From Arthrobacter sp. zg-Y769 (lineage in GTDB: Bacteria; Actinomycetota; Actinomycetes; Actinomycetales; Micrococcaceae): 64,000 nucleotides of DNA. The stretch lies in NCBI RefSeq assembly GCF_020907405.1, contig NZ_JAJJOE010000003.1, positions 1 through 64,000 on the forward strand, read 5' to 3'. The notes below the pieces were generated by a model. That model had not been told where the DNA came from. It ran no database searches and saw only the letters and a list, made by a program, of their open reading frames with translations. Below, one piece after another: positions 18,833 to 28,525 of this stretch. The stretch's first letter is position 1. Each line of letters starts with the position of its first letter. A program made the position numbers and the translations under genes.

Positions 18833-20128
18833 TCAGACTCCTTCTACCCGCAGGACGGATTTGACGTTCTTGATGACGTCCAGGCCCTTGATGGCCTCGA
18901 CGGTTGCTGCGAGGGCAGCCTCGGGTGCACGGTGCGTGACGAAGCGCAGTTCGGCGCTGGCGCCTTCACCGTGAATGGTCTGGCGCATGGTTTCGATGGA
19001 GACACCGTGTTCGGAGAACACCCGGGCGACGGCGGCCAGGACGCCGGGCTGGTCGGCCACATCCAGGCCGATCGAATAACTGGTGGTGACCTTTTCCAGC
19101 GGCAGGGCCGGCAGCTGTCCGCTCGGCCGGCCGGCGGGAACCGGGCCGCCGAGGACCAGCCTGCGGGCAGCGGTAACCACGTCGCCCATCACGGCCGACG
19201 CAGTAGGCGCTCCCCCGGCACCCTGGCCGTAGAACATCAGTTCTCCCGCGTTTTCCGCCTCGACGAACACGGCGTTGAACGCCCCGTGCACGGCGGCCAG
19301 CGGATGCAGGCGCGGCAGCAGGGTGGGATGCACCCGCACGCTGACGCCTTCGGCGCCGTCGGTGTCCGTGAACTTCTCGGCGATGGCCAGCAGCTTGATA
19401 ACGAACCCGGCTTCCCGGGCGGCGCTGATGTCCTCGGCGGTAACGGAGCTGATGCCTTCGCAGGAGACGTCCGAGAGGGCGAAACCGGTGTGGAACGCCA
19501 GGGAGGCAAGGATGGCCCCCTTTGCGGCGGCGTCGTGCCCCTCGACGTCGGCGGTGGGGTCCGCCTCGGCGTAGCCGAGCCGCTGGGCCTCGGCCAGGGC
19601 ATCGGCGAACTGGGCTCCGGTGGAGTCCATGGCATCGAGGATGTAGTTGGTGGTGCCGTTGACGATGCCCATCACCTTGGTGATCCGGTCACCGGAAAGG
19701 CTGTCCCGGATGGGGCGCAGGATGGGGATGGCACCGGCCACGGCGGCTTCGTAGGAGAGCTGGACCCCCGCGGCGTCGGCCTTTTCGTACAGGCTCGCAC
19801 CGTCTGCGGCGAGCAGCGCCTTGTTGCCGGTGACGACGGCGGCGCCCGAGCCCAGCGCGTGCAGGATCAGGCTGCGGGCCGGCTCAATGCCGCCCATCAG
19901 CTCGATCACGATGTCCGCGTCGCGGACCAGCGCCTCGGCGTCGGTGGTGAACAGTTCCGCCGGAAGCTCCACGTCCCGCGGCGCGTCCACGTTGCGCACT
20001 GCGATGCCGGACAGCTCCAGCCGCGCACCGAGGCGGGAGGCGAGGCCCTCGGCGTCGTCAATGAGGATCCGGGCAACCTGCGAACCTACGTTTCCGCACC
20101 CCAGCAGGGCTACTTTCAGGGTCTTCAT
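18833..20128 (-). CDS. hom: Homoserine dehydrogenase
   Basis: The enzyme reduces aspartate semialdehyde to homoserine. The 431-residue product has the Rossmann loop LLGCGNVGSQVA and the catalytic/substrate region GIVNGTTNYILDAM. A C-terminal ACT domain (about residues 350-425, DVADQPGVLAAVARVFSEHG) points to feedback control by threonine, as in corynebacterial Hom. It is not fused to aspartokinase. LysA lies 25 bases upstream. Confidence 0.96.
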   Translation of the reverse strand: MKTLKVALLGCGNVGSQVARILIDDAEGLASRLGARLELSGIAVRNVDAPRDVELPAELFTTDAEALVRDADIVIELMGGIEPARSLILHALGSGAAVVTGNKALLAADGASLYEKADAAGVQLSYEAAVAGAIPILRPIRDSLSGDRITKVMGIVNGTTNYILDAMDSTGAQFADALAEAQRLGYAEADPTADVEGHDAAAKGAILASLAFHTGFALSDVSCEGISSVTAEDISAAREAGFVIKLLAIAEKFTDTDGAEGVSVRVHPTLLPRLHPLAAVHGAFNAVFVEAENAGELMFYGQGAGGAPTASAVMGDVVTAARRLVLGGPVPAGRPSGQLPALPLEKVTTSYSIGLDVADQPGVLAAVARVFSEHGVSIETMRQTIHGEGASAELRFVTHRAPEAALAATVEAIKGLDVIKNVKSVLRVEGV

Positions 20129-20153
20129 TTACTGTGCCAACTCCTTGCAGAGG

Positions 20154-21578
20154 TTAGGAAACGTCGCGTGCCAACAGGTCGTCTTCGGTCTCGCCGCGCA
20201 CGATCAGCCGTGCGGCGCCGTCCCGTACAGCCACGACGGGCGGCCGGGTGAGGTAGTTGTAGTTGCTGGACAGGACCCAGCAGTAGGCGCCGGTGCCCGG
20301 AACAGCCAGCAGGTCCGACGCCGTGACATCACCGGGCAGGTAGGCGTCCCTCACCACGATGTCGCCGCTCTCGCAGTGTTTGCCGACGACGCGTGAAAGG
20401 ACCGCGTCAGCTTCGGATGTCCGCGAGGCCAGCACTGCGGAGTAGTCCGCGCCGTACAGCACGGGCCGGGCGTTGTCGCTCATCCCGCCGTCCACGCTGA
20501 CGTAGCGCCGCGGCGAGGTGCCGCCGTCGGGCGTGTCCACCCGGACCGTCTTGGTGGTGCCGGCGCGGTAGAGCGTAAAGGTGCTCGGACCCACGATGGC
20601 GCGTCCCGGTTCAATGGAGATCCGCGGAACGGCCAGTCCGAGCTCGCTGCAGGTGCTGCCGACGACGGCGGCCATCGCGTTGGCGATTTCGGCTGCCGGG
20701 CGCGGGGCGTCGGCCTCGGTGTAGGCGATGCCGTAGCCGCCGCCCAGGTCCAGTTCGGCCAGTTCGACGCCGTAGTCCTGCTTCACTTCTGCGAGGAAAC
20801 CGAGCAGCCGCCGCGCAGCCAGTTCAAAGCCGGCCGATTCGAAGATCTGCGAGCCGATGTGGCAGTGCACGCCCACCAGGTTCACGCCGTCGTGCTTGAG
20901 CGCCGTTTCCACGGCGGCCATGGCCGGGGACATTCCGTCCAGGTCCGGATCCGCGACCATGGAGAGGCCGAACTTCTGGTCCTCGTGGGCGGTGGCAATG
21001 AACTCGTGCGTGGAGGCATGGACGCCCGGGGTCAGGCGCAGCATCACGTTGGCGCGCTCCCCGCGGGAGGACGCCAGGTTCCCCAGCATTTCCAGCTCAC
21101 CGAGGCTGTCCACCACAATCCGGCCCAGCTCCATGTCGAGGGCACGGGTCAATTCAGCCAGGGACTTGTTGTTGCCGTGCAGTCCGAGCTGGCTGCCGTG
21201 GAGCCCGGCACGCCGGGCGACGGCCAGTTCGCCGCCGGAGCACGTGTCCAGGCGCAGTCCCTCGGAGGAGACCCAGCGCGCCACTTCGGTGCAGAGGAAG
21301 GACTTGCCCGCGTAGTAGACGTCCGCTCCCCCGCACAGCCCGGCGAACGCGGCGTCGAAAGAGTCCTTGAAGTCCCGGGCGCGGGCCCGGAAGTCCGCCT
21401 CGGACATCACGAACACGGGCGTGCCGAATTCCTCGGCGATCCGGGACACGGGGATGCCGGAGATTTCCAGCTCGCCGCCGGCACCGCGCGCCACGTCCTG
21501 CGCCCACAGCTGCGGGCGCAGGGCATTCGTGTCCTCGGGCTGGCTCAGCCACTGCGGAGCCAGGGGTGAAGCAGTCAT
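20154..21578 (-). CDS. lysA: Diaminopimelate decarboxylase
   Basis: This fold-type III PLP enzyme decarboxylates meso-diaminopimelate to lysine. The PLP lysine is Lys92 in VYYAGKSFLC, the Gly-rich phosphate loop is LDLGGGYGIAY, and CESGDIV belongs to the second active-site half. The 474-residue length fits actinobacterial LysA. It starts 3 bases after the argS stop, and this argS-lysA-hom order is widespread in actinobacteria. Confidence 0.96.
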   Translation of the reverse strand: MTASPLAPQWLSQPEDTNALRPQLWAQDVARGAGGELEISGIPVSRIAEEFGTPVFVMSEADFRARARDFKDSFDAAFAGLCGGADVYYAGKSFLCTEVARWVSSEGLRLDTCSGGELAVARRAGLHGSQLGLHGNNKSLAELTRALDMELGRIVVDSLGELEMLGNLASSRGERANVMLRLTPGVHASTHEFIATAHEDQKFGLSMVADPDLDGMSPAMAAVETALKHDGVNLVGVHCHIGSQIFESAGFELAARRLLGFLAEVKQDYGVELAELDLGGGYGIAYTEADAPRPAAEIANAMAAVVGSTCSELGLAVPRISIEPGRAIVGPSTFTLYRAGTTKTVRVDTPDGGTSPRRYVSVDGGMSDNARPVLYGADYSAVLASRTSEADAVLSRVVGKHCESGDIVVRDAYLPGDVTASDLLAVPGTGAYCWVLSSNYNYLTRPPVVAVRDGAARLIVRGETEDDLLARDVS

Positions 21579-21581
21579 AAC

Positions 21582-23231
21582 TTACATCCGTTCGGGTGCG
21601 GAGACTCCCAGCAGACCCAGGCCGTTGGCCAGGACCTGGCGTGCGGCGAGGTTCAGCCACAGGCGGGTGCGGTTGGTGTCAGTGATTTCCTCATCGCCCT
21701 GCGGAGCAATGCGGCAGGCGTCGTACCAGCGGTGGTAGGTGCCTGCAATGACCTCGAGGTGGCGGGCCACGCGGTGCGGTTCGCGGAAGGCACTGGCCTG
21801 CGCGACGACGCCGGGGTACTGCCCCAGGGCGGCCAGCAGGGCGCTCTCGGTGGGATGGCTCAGCAGCGAGGCGTCGAAGGCGGAATCGTCGACGCCGGCT
21901 GCCTCGGCGTTGCGGGCCAGGGCATGGGTGCGGGCGTGGGCGTACTGGACGTAGAACACGGGGTTCTCGTTGCTGCGCTTGGTCAGCAGGTCCAGGTCCA
22001 CGTCGATGTTGGAATCCGCGGAGAAACGGGCCAGCGTGTAGCGGGCAGCATCCACGCCCACCGCGTCCACCAGATCCTCGAGGGTGACCACGGTGCCGGC
22101 ACGCTTGGACATGCGCACGGGCTTGCCGTCCTTGACCAGGTTCACCATCTGGCCGATCAGCACCTCGACACATTCCGGGTCGTGGCCCAGTGCTGCGGCT
22201 GCGGCCTTCAGGCGGGCCACGTAGCCGTGGTGGTCAGCGCCCAGCATGTAGACGTTCAGGTCGAAGCCGCGCTCGCGCTTGTTGTGGATGTACGCAATGT
22301 CGCCGGCAATGTAGGCGGCGTTGCCGTCCGACTTAATGACCACGCGGTCCTTGTCGTCGCCGAACGCGGTGGAGTTCAGCCACCAGGCGCCGTCCTTCTC
22401 GTACAGGTTCTCGGAGCCCTTGAGCTGCTCGAGCAGTTTGGCCACCTGGCCGTTTTCGTGCAGCGAATCCTCGTGGAAGAAGACGTCGAAGTCCACGCCG
22501 AAGTTGTGCAGGGATTCCTTGATGTCGCCGAACATGAAGTCAACGCCGACCGCGCGGAAACGTTCCTGTGCCTCGGCGTCGGGCAGTTCGGTGATGTTCG
22601 GCTCGGCGGCCAGCACGCGGTTGGCAATGTCGACGATGTACTCGCCGGCGTAGCCGTCTTCCGGCGCAGGCTCGCCCTTGGCCGAGGCAAGCAGTGAGCG
22701 GGCAAAGCGGTCAATCTGCGCACCGTGGTCATTGAAGTAGTACTCGCGGGTGACCTCGGCGCCCTGGGACTGGAAGACCCGGGCCAGGGCATCACCGACG
22801 GCGGCCCAGCGGGTGCCGCCCAGGTGGATGGGGCCGGTGGGGTTGGCGGAAACGAACTCCAGGTTGATCCGGGTGCCCTTGAGGATTTCCGAGGTGCCGT
22901 AGGCGGGCCCGGCCTCGACAATGGCCTTGGCCAGTTCGCCGGCCGCACCGGCGTCGAGGGTGATATTCAGGAAGCCCGGGCCGGCAATGTCGACCTTCGC
23001 CACACCGGCGATCTTTTCCAGCCGGCCCTTGAGGATCTCTGCGAACTGGCGGGGGTTCATCCCTGCCTGCTTTGACAGCTGCAGGGCGATGTTGGTGGCC
23101 CAGTCACCGTGGTCACGGTTCTTCGGGCGCTCCACGCGCACCTCCCCGGGCAGCTCGACGCTGAAGTCACCGGCGTCGATGGCGTCTTGGAGGCAGGCAG
23201 TTACGGCAGAGGAAAGTTCTTCAGGAGTCAC
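21582..23231 (-). CDS. argS: Arginine-tRNA ligase
   Basis: This class I aminoacyl-tRNA synthetase charges tRNA-Arg. The 549-residue product has an N-terminal additional domain. The HIGH-type motif appears as HLGGTRWA, the variant usual in actinobacterial ArgRS. The KMSKS-type motif is VRMSKRAG, and a helical anticodon-binding domain forms the C-terminus. It heads the argS-lysA-hom-thrC-thrB operon; its promoter should lie in 23232-23392, shared with the divergent lipoprotein gene. Confidence 0.96.
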   Translation of the reverse strand: MTPEELSSAVTACLQDAIDAGDFSVELPGEVRVERPKNRDHGDWATNIALQLSKQAGMNPRQFAEILKGRLEKIAGVAKVDIAGPGFLNITLDAGAAGELAKAIVEAGPAYGTSEILKGTRINLEFVSANPTGPIHLGGTRWAAVGDALARVFQSQGAEVTREYYFNDHGAQIDRFARSLLASAKGEPAPEDGYAGEYIVDIANRVLAAEPNITELPDAEAQERFRAVGVDFMFGDIKESLHNFGVDFDVFFHEDSLHENGQVAKLLEQLKGSENLYEKDGAWWLNSTAFGDDKDRVVIKSDGNAAYIAGDIAYIHNKRERGFDLNVYMLGADHHGYVARLKAAAAALGHDPECVEVLIGQMVNLVKDGKPVRMSKRAGTVVTLEDLVDAVGVDAARYTLARFSADSNIDVDLDLLTKRSNENPVFYVQYAHARTHALARNAEAAGVDDSAFDASLLSHPTESALLAALGQYPGVVAQASAFREPHRVARHLEVIAGTYHRWYDACRIAPQGDEEITDTNRTRLWLNLAARQVLANGLGLLGVSAPERM

Positions 23232-23392
23232 CGGTTAAGCATAGCCGGGTGCAGCGCGGGTCCGGTTTTGTATGACGGGCCTTACGCTGTGCGGATCCGG
23301 CACCGGCACTAATGATGCGATGTAATGGGAGAGAAGACCCCGGGCCGGTCAACGGCCCCGGGCGCAAAGCGACCCCCACTCCAAGGAGAACC

Positions 23393-23881
23393 GTGAACCG
23401 AGCGAGCAAGTCCCTGCTCTGTGCCGCCGCCGGCCTGTCCCTGCTCTCGGCCGCCGGGTGTGCCGCAGGCGAAGAACCCGCCGAGGCAGGTGCCGCCCCT
23501 GCCGAATCCCCCGCTGAGTCCGCTCCCGCATCCGCTCCTGCATCTTCCGGCGCGGCCTCCCCCGATGCTGCCGGTTCCGGCAGCTACACCGACGGCGAGT
23601 ACTCCGGCACCGGAAGCTACATCCCGCCGTCGGGCACCTCCGAGGACGTGGACGTGACCCTGCACCTCGAAGGCAGCGTGGTGACCGAGCTTGAGGTGGA
23701 GACTTCGCAGAAGAACCCGACGTCCAAGCAGTACCAGCGCGAATTCACTTCCAACGTGAAGGAGCAGGTGGTGGGGAAAAACCTGGACGAGCTGGACGTG
23801 GACAAAGTGGCCGGCTCCTCGCTGACCAGCGAGGGCTTCAATCGGGCCCTGGACGCCATCCGCTCCGAAGCTGCCTCCTAG
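23393..23881 (+). CDS. FMN-binding-domain lipoprotein
   Basis: This 162-residue exported lipoprotein has an N-terminal signal ending at a lipobox-like SAAGC (Cys23). An Ala/Pro/Ser-rich linker follows (about 24-60). The C-terminal domain resembles NqrC/RnfG-type FMN-binding domains and carries the flavin-attachment-like motif DKVAGSSLTSEGF. Compared with the common DxxSGATxTS, the acceptor would be a Ser. The GTG start is fixed by AAGGAGAA ending 2 bases before it. ApbE follows directly, which strongly suggests covalent FMN attachment to this protein. Confidence 0.85.
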   Translation: MNRASKSLLCAAAGLSLLSAAGCAAGEEPAEAGAAPAESPAESAPASAPASSGAASPDAAGSGSYTDGEYSGTGSYIPPSGTSEDVDVTLHLEGSVVTELEVETSQKNPTSKQYQREFTSNVKEQVVGKNLDELDVDKVAGSSLTSEGFNRALDAIRSEAAS

Positions 23882-23891
23882 TACAGCACCC

Positions 23892-24761
23892 GTGCATACC
23901 CTGGGGTTTGAGGCGATCGGCACGCAGTGGACCCTGTCCACCGCCGTGCCGCTCGATCCCGCCACGCAGGCTGCCGTCGCGGAGGTGGTCGGCAGCTATG
24001 ACCGGACCTATTCGCGTTTCCGGTCCGATTCCACCGTGGCACGGATGGCCGAAGCAGCAGGAAACTTCGTCCTCCCGGCGTCGGCCGCGCCCCTGCTGAC
24101 CCTCTTCGATACCCTGCAGCGGCTCACGGGCGGTGCGGTGAACCCGCTGGTGGGCCGCTCGCTGGAGGTGTTGGGGTACGACGCCGGGTACAGCTTCCTG
24201 CCCTCCGGTTCGCCCGTGCCCGCTGCGGCCTGGGCGGAAACCGTCTCCTGGACCACCGACGGGAGTGCCACCACGCTGACCATCTCCGCTCCGGTGACCT
24301 TCGATATCGGAGCCGCCGGGAAGGGCCAGCTGGTGGACCTGGTCAGCGCGGTCCTGGCAGAGGCCGGCCACCGGGAGTATGTGGTCGATGCCGGTTCCGA
24401 CCTGCGTTCTGCCGGCGCCGCTGAGCTGCGGGTAGCGCTGGAGCATCCGTATGACACCACCCGGGCCATCGGAGTGCTGACCCTCGCGGACCGTGCGCTG
24501 TGCGCCTCGGCCGTCAACCGCCGTCAGTGGGGCGACGGCCTGCACCATGTGCTCGATGCCCGCACCGGAGCCCCGGTGGACACGGTGGCGGCCACCTGGG
24601 CGCTGGCGGCCGACGCCATGACTGCCGACGGGCTGGCCACTGCCCTGTTCTTTGCCGAGCCGGACGAGTTGGCCCGTGAGTTCTCCTTCGACTATGTCCG
24701 GATGTTCACTGACGGCCGGGCCGACTATTCCCCTGCAATGGCTGGAGTCCTGTTCCCATGA
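23892..24761 (+). CDS. apbE: ApbE-type FAD:protein FMN transferase
   Basis: ApbE splits FAD and links FMN by a phosphoester to Thr/Ser of FMN-binding domains. The 289-residue product has the family core (DRTYSRFRSDSTV), the ISAPVTFDIGAAGKGQLVD region and a C-terminal Thr/Asp-rich metal/FAD site (AATWALAADAMTADGLATAL). The start is GTG, 10 bases after the lipoprotein stop, and the end overlaps the next gene by 4 bases. No signal peptide or lipobox is visible, although the presumed target is outside the membrane. Confidence 0.92.
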   Translation: MHTLGFEAIGTQWTLSTAVPLDPATQAAVAEVVGSYDRTYSRFRSDSTVARMAEAAGNFVLPASAAPLLTLFDTLQRLTGGAVNPLVGRSLEVLGYDAGYSFLPSGSPVPAAAWAETVSWTTDGSATTLTISAPVTFDIGAAGKGQLVDLVSAVLAEAGHREYVVDAGSDLRSAGAAELRVALEHPYDTTRAIGVLTLADRALCASAVNRRQWGDGLHHVLDARTGAPVDTVAATWALAADAMTADGLATALFFAEPDELAREFSFDYVRMFTDGRADYSPAMAGVLFP

Positions 24762-26275
24762 GTATTTCCGCCCCCACTGCGCCGCGCACCCTGAACACCT
24801 TCCTGGGACGTTGGACCATGTACCGGCTGAGTGTCTGGCTGCTGCTGGCAGTTGCCGCCTGGGCCTTTGTCCTTTCCTTCGCGGGGGTGCTGTTCTACAG
24901 CCCGGCTGAGCTGGGTGCGACGGCGGTGACGGCGGTGGCTTCCACCATGATTACCAGCCGCGTGGCCGGCCTGCTGCTGCGCACCCGTCCGCAGACCGAT
25001 TCCTCCCTGATTACCGGGCTGCTCCTGTTTTTCCTGTTCTGGCCCAGCACCGACGGCGCGCAGCTGGCTACCGTGGCCCTCGCCGGGGCCGTGGCTACGG
25101 CGTCGAAATATCTCCTGGCGTTCCGACGCCGGCACATCTTCAACCCCGCTGCCGTGGGCGCGTTCGTGGTGGCCGTGACCGGACTGGGCGGTGCGGTCTG
25201 GTGGGTGGCAACTCCCGGCATGCTCGTCGCCGTTCTTCCGGCAGCGGTCCTGATGCTCTACCGGAACCGGCTGCTCCCGATGGCGGGGGTCTTTGTCCTG
25301 ACCGCTGTGATTGTGACCCTGGCCCGTTTCCTTGCTGCCGGCGAGTCCCTTCCCGGCGCCCTGACAACCATTGCCGTGTCTTATCCCCTGGTGTTCCTGG
25401 CCGGCTTTATGCTCACGGAGCCTCTGACCCTGCCGCCGCTTCGCATCCAGCGCCTGCTGGAGGCCGCCGTCGTCGGCGTGCTCTTCTCCGTGCCGCTGTC
25501 CCTGGGTCCGGTGATGATGTCTCCGGAACTGGCGTTGCTGGCGGGGAACGCACTGGCTTTCGCGATGGGCCAGCGCGGAGCTGTCCGGCTGCGGCTGCGG
25601 GAAATCCGGGAACTGACTCCTACTGCCCGTGAGCTGGTGTTTGAGCCGATACGTCCTGTCCGTTTCCGTGCCGGCCAGTACATGGAACTGGCCGTGCCGC
25701 ATTTTGAGCCGGACTCCCGGGGAACGCGGCGTATTTTCAGCATCACTACTGCGCCTTCGGAGCCGGGCACAGTGGCTGTGGGGCTGCGGGTGGCCGAACC
25801 GGGCAGCAGCTTCAAGACCGCTCTGCTGCGGCTGCGGCCCGGAGCCGAAGTGGGTGCCACTGCAGTTGCCGGTGACTTCCTGCTGCCGCGGGATCCGCGT
25901 ACCGGGATCCTTCTGATTGCTTCCGGCATCGGCATCACTCCGTTTATCAGCCAGATCCGGCAGGTCCGGGGCGAGGACCGGGACATTGTGCTGGTGTATG
26001 CGGCCTCCTCGGTCGACGAGCTGGCCTATGCCGGGGAACTGCAGGAACCGGGGGTTCGGGTGCTGGTCTGCACACCGTCGGATCCCGGGATCCCGGGCTG
26101 GGCCTGGCTGGGTCCGGGTCTCCCTGGCGCGGAAGTCCTGCGTGCGGAGGTTCCCGACATCAGCGGACGGGCCATCTACGTTTCCGGCTCGCCACAGGCG
26201 GTGACTGCTGCCCGCAAGGCCGTCCGCGGCGCCGGAGGCCGGCGGATCCGTACCGACCCGTTCCTGGGGTACTAG
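24758..26275 (+). CDS. RnfD/NqrB-like membrane domain fused to ferredoxin-NADP reductase-type domain
   Basis: The 505-residue protein has an N-terminal RnfD/NqrB-like region with about nine membrane helices (residues 20-270). Family marks there are SSLITGLLL, RRHIFNPAAVG and FMLTEPLTLPP. A cytosolic FAD/NAD(P) reductase module (about 275-505) has RFRAGQYMELAVPH for FAD and IASGIGITPFISQI for NAD(P). No SGAT-type flavinylation site is obvious in the membrane part. It probably takes electrons from NAD(P)H via FAD across the membrane to the FMN lipoprotein encoded two genes upstream. Confidence 0.85.
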   Translation: MSISAPTAPRTLNTFLGRWTMYRLSVWLLLAVAAWAFVLSFAGVLFYSPAELGATAVTAVASTMITSRVAGLLLRTRPQTDSSLITGLLLFFLFWPSTDGAQLATVALAGAVATASKYLLAFRRRHIFNPAAVGAFVVAVTGLGGAVWWVATPGMLVAVLPAAVLMLYRNRLLPMAGVFVLTAVIVTLARFLAAGESLPGALTTIAVSYPLVFLAGFMLTEPLTLPPLRIQRLLEAAVVGVLFSVPLSLGPVMMSPELALLAGNALAFAMGQRGAVRLRLREIRELTPTARELVFEPIRPVRFRAGQYMELAVPHFEPDSRGTRRIFSITTAPSEPGTVAVGLRVAEPGSSFKTALLRLRPGAEVGATAVAGDFLLPRDPRTGILLIASGIGITPFISQIRQVRGEDRDIVLVYAASSVDELAYAGELQEPGVRVLVCTPSDPGIPGWAWLGPGLPGAEVLRAEVPDISGRAIYVSGSPQAVTAARKAVRGAGGRRIRTDPFLGY

Positions 26276-26286
26276 GCCGACGCCGC

Positions 26287-28030
26287 TCAGAACGGCGGCA
26301 CCTGTTCCGGTTCCGTCTGCGCAGGGTCCGTTCGTGCGTGGTCCTTCCGCATATGATCCGTCTGCCTGTGATCGGTCTGCCCATGTTCCTTCCGCGGATC
26401 CCCGTGCAGTGTCCGGTCCGAGTTCCAGGAACGGCTCGGTCCGGTAGACGCGTCCGGTCGGCGAAGTCCACTCGATCACCCCGGGTGAGGGCTGGCACGC
26501 TTTCCAGTAACCGAGGGTCTTGTACCGGTGATGCCGCTTGCAGAGATGCTCCAGGTTTCCGTGGTCCGTGGGACCGCCGCGTGCCCAGTCGGTGGTGTGG
26601 TCGATGTCCGAGTTTGCGGTGTTGACCCGGCACCCGGGGAATCGACAGGTTCCGTCGCGGGCACGGAGCCAGCGGCGGAGCCCGGCCGGGACTTTTCGCC
26701 GCCTTCCCACCCCAAGAATTTCACCTGTCTGTGGGTCCTGCACGAGTCCGGTCCAGCCGAGCGCGTTACGGGCCAGCCTGCGGGCTGCTTCGGCGCTGAT
26801 GGGTCCGTAACCGTGCAGTTCTGCTGGCCGATCGTCGGCCCCGAAAAGGGTCTCAGCGTTGATCAGGACCATGATTTCCGCCTTCGGGATGATCCCTTCG
26901 TCCGGTCCTGCCTCGGCATCGGTTCCACTCTCACCGATTGCCCCGCCGGTTTCCGTGGCACGGGTTGAGCCGACACCACCCATCAGCAACTGAGCCAGAA
27001 TGTCCGCACGCAGCTGATCCGTGGACCTGGAATCCCCGGCCGTCTGTTCTCCCCGCGCCGCAGTACTCAGGGTCGTGTAGATCTGCTGTGCTTCCGCCGC
27101 CCGGAGATGGGCGGAGAGGCAGGACATCCCGTCTTCTTCCCGGTCCAGGGTGACCTTGCGCTGCTCGAAGGCGGTCAGATGCCGTTTGGTAATGGTGTCC
27201 GGATACTTTTTCTCCCGCAGCCGCCGGGCTTTGCAGGCGAACTGGGCCCGGGTCTGACCCTCCGCTGCCGCCAGTAGGTCGGCTTCGAACCCGGGGAGGT
27301 GGTCGGCCGGCACGTTTTGGCACTGGTCCAGGACCACCTGCGCGTGCTGGTAGGACAGCTGCCCTTCTTCCAGTCGGGTCAGGGTGGCGGTATGGGTACT
27401 GCATAGGTTGAGTGCTTCGAACATCATCTGCTGGGCGGTGACCTGCGGGACATTCAGGATGGCAGCACATTCTGACGCTGCCAGGCTGAACGCCATCCCG
27501 GGTTCGAGCCGCCCCGAAGCCGCGTGGTAGCTGTCCCGGAAGATCTCCTGCATCCGGACCATGAGACGTGCTTCCTGCGCCTGCACCCAGGACATCAAAT
27601 GCGCCATCCGGGACAGGGCATCGCCGACCGTGTGCTCGTCAAAGGCTTCAAGGTTCTGCAGGGCCAGTACGCCGGTAAACCCGTCCGGATAGCTGCCGGC
27701 AGGACTCCCGGCTTCGAAGGTACCGGGATCGGCGGTTCCGGCGTCAGCGGTTCCGGCGTCAGGATCGGGAATGAAGGCCGAAGCTCCGGGATGATCGGCG
27801 TCGGCGGGCCCGGCAGGGGCGGGACCCTCATCAGGGACAGGATGCTCAGCTGGCTCGGTGCCGGACTCGGCCTCAGCGTCCACGGAAGGCCCGGCAGCCA
27901 GTTCAGCCCGATACACCGACAAAGTGCAGGCCGCGTGCAGCGCATCCGCTTCACCCGCCACGCCTTCCGGCTGGGGGTCTTCGCTGTCTGGTTCTTCGGT
28001 TGTCCGTCCGGTGTTCCCGAGCTGATCCAT
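26287..28030 (-). pseudogene. DUF222/HNH endonuclease-domain protein with a probable one-base frameshift near its 3' end
   Basis: The ATG is at 28030. After an acidic Pro/Ala-rich N-terminus (residues 1-120) comes a DUF222 domain (about 125-440) and an HNH nuclease domain with CRFPGC, SDIDHTTDWARGG and LCKRHH. In the raw sequence the frame never stops at a natural end and runs antisense through the whole neighbouring reductase gene. Removing one base from the CCCC run at 26400-26403 changes the tail to end in TEPEQVPPF at a TGA (26287-26289). A short Pro-Pro-Phe tail is typical of this family. This gives about 580 residues and a neat convergent end 11 bases from its neighbour. It may be a sequencing error rather than true decay. 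Confidence 0.8.
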
Positions 28031-28310
28031 GCCCTCAGGATTTCACCCGGCACTGACATTTCCGGACCAAAAACAGCCCCAAAACGTCCCCTCGGGAAAC
28101 CACAAATACCTGTCTTTCAAAGGCCACTACCTACCCCAGAAACGTACTCACACGGCCGGTTGTCAGGCGACGCAGTTAAAGCCTCCGGGACGACTCGCCG
28201 AAACGCACAGGCATCCAGCCCAGCGGCGGTAGCAGCAGGTTTTCCCCGCCCGGCCGAAACCTGCTAAGCTTCTTGAGTCCCACAGGACCTGCCGGTTTAC
28301 CGGAGTCCTT

Positions 28311-28383
28311 GCCCTCGTAGCTCAGGGGATAGAGCGGTTGCCTCCGGAGCAACAGGCCGTAGGTTCGAATCCTATCGAGGGCA
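28311..28383 (+). tRNA. tRNA-Arg (anticodon CCG)
   Basis: The sequence folds into a full cloverleaf. The acceptor arms are GCCCTCG and CGAGGGC with discriminator A. The D arm is GCTC...GAGC, the anticodon stem is GTTGC/GCAAC with loop CTCCGGA (anticodon CCG), and the T arm is GTAGG TTCGAAT CCTAT. The 3' CCA is not encoded. A strong intrinsic terminator follows 15 bases later. There is no sign of an integrated element at its 3' end. Confidence 0.97.
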
Positions 28384-28397
28384 CGTCGAGACGCCTT

Positions 28398-28439
28398 AAG
28401 AACCCCGCACCGATTCGTCGGCACGGGGTTCTTTTGTTT
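28398..28439 (+). terminator. Intrinsic terminator of tRNA-Arg
   Basis: The arms AAGAACCCCG and CGGGGTTCTT form a stem around a 16-base loop that can itself pair (CCGA/TCGG). The stem runs into a T-rich tail ending in TTTTGTTT. Its position 15 bases after the tRNA makes the role clear. Confidence 0.9.
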
Positions 28440-28525
28440 AACGCCTTGTTTTACCGCACGCCCCAGCCCGTGCCCCAGCCGCACGCCCTTACCCCGCGCC
28501 GGAGCCCGCGGCAGCACCGCCCGTC

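Noticed and set aside
23312-23392. 27-codon upstream extension of the FMN lipoprotein
   Set aside because: The strong AAGGAGAA site and the signal peptide place the start at GTG 23393.
24725-26280. Continuation of the DUF222-HNH frame as a 1101-residue protein
   Set aside because: It lies exactly antisense to the well-supported RnfD-FNR gene, and a one-base correction gives a natural stop at 26287.
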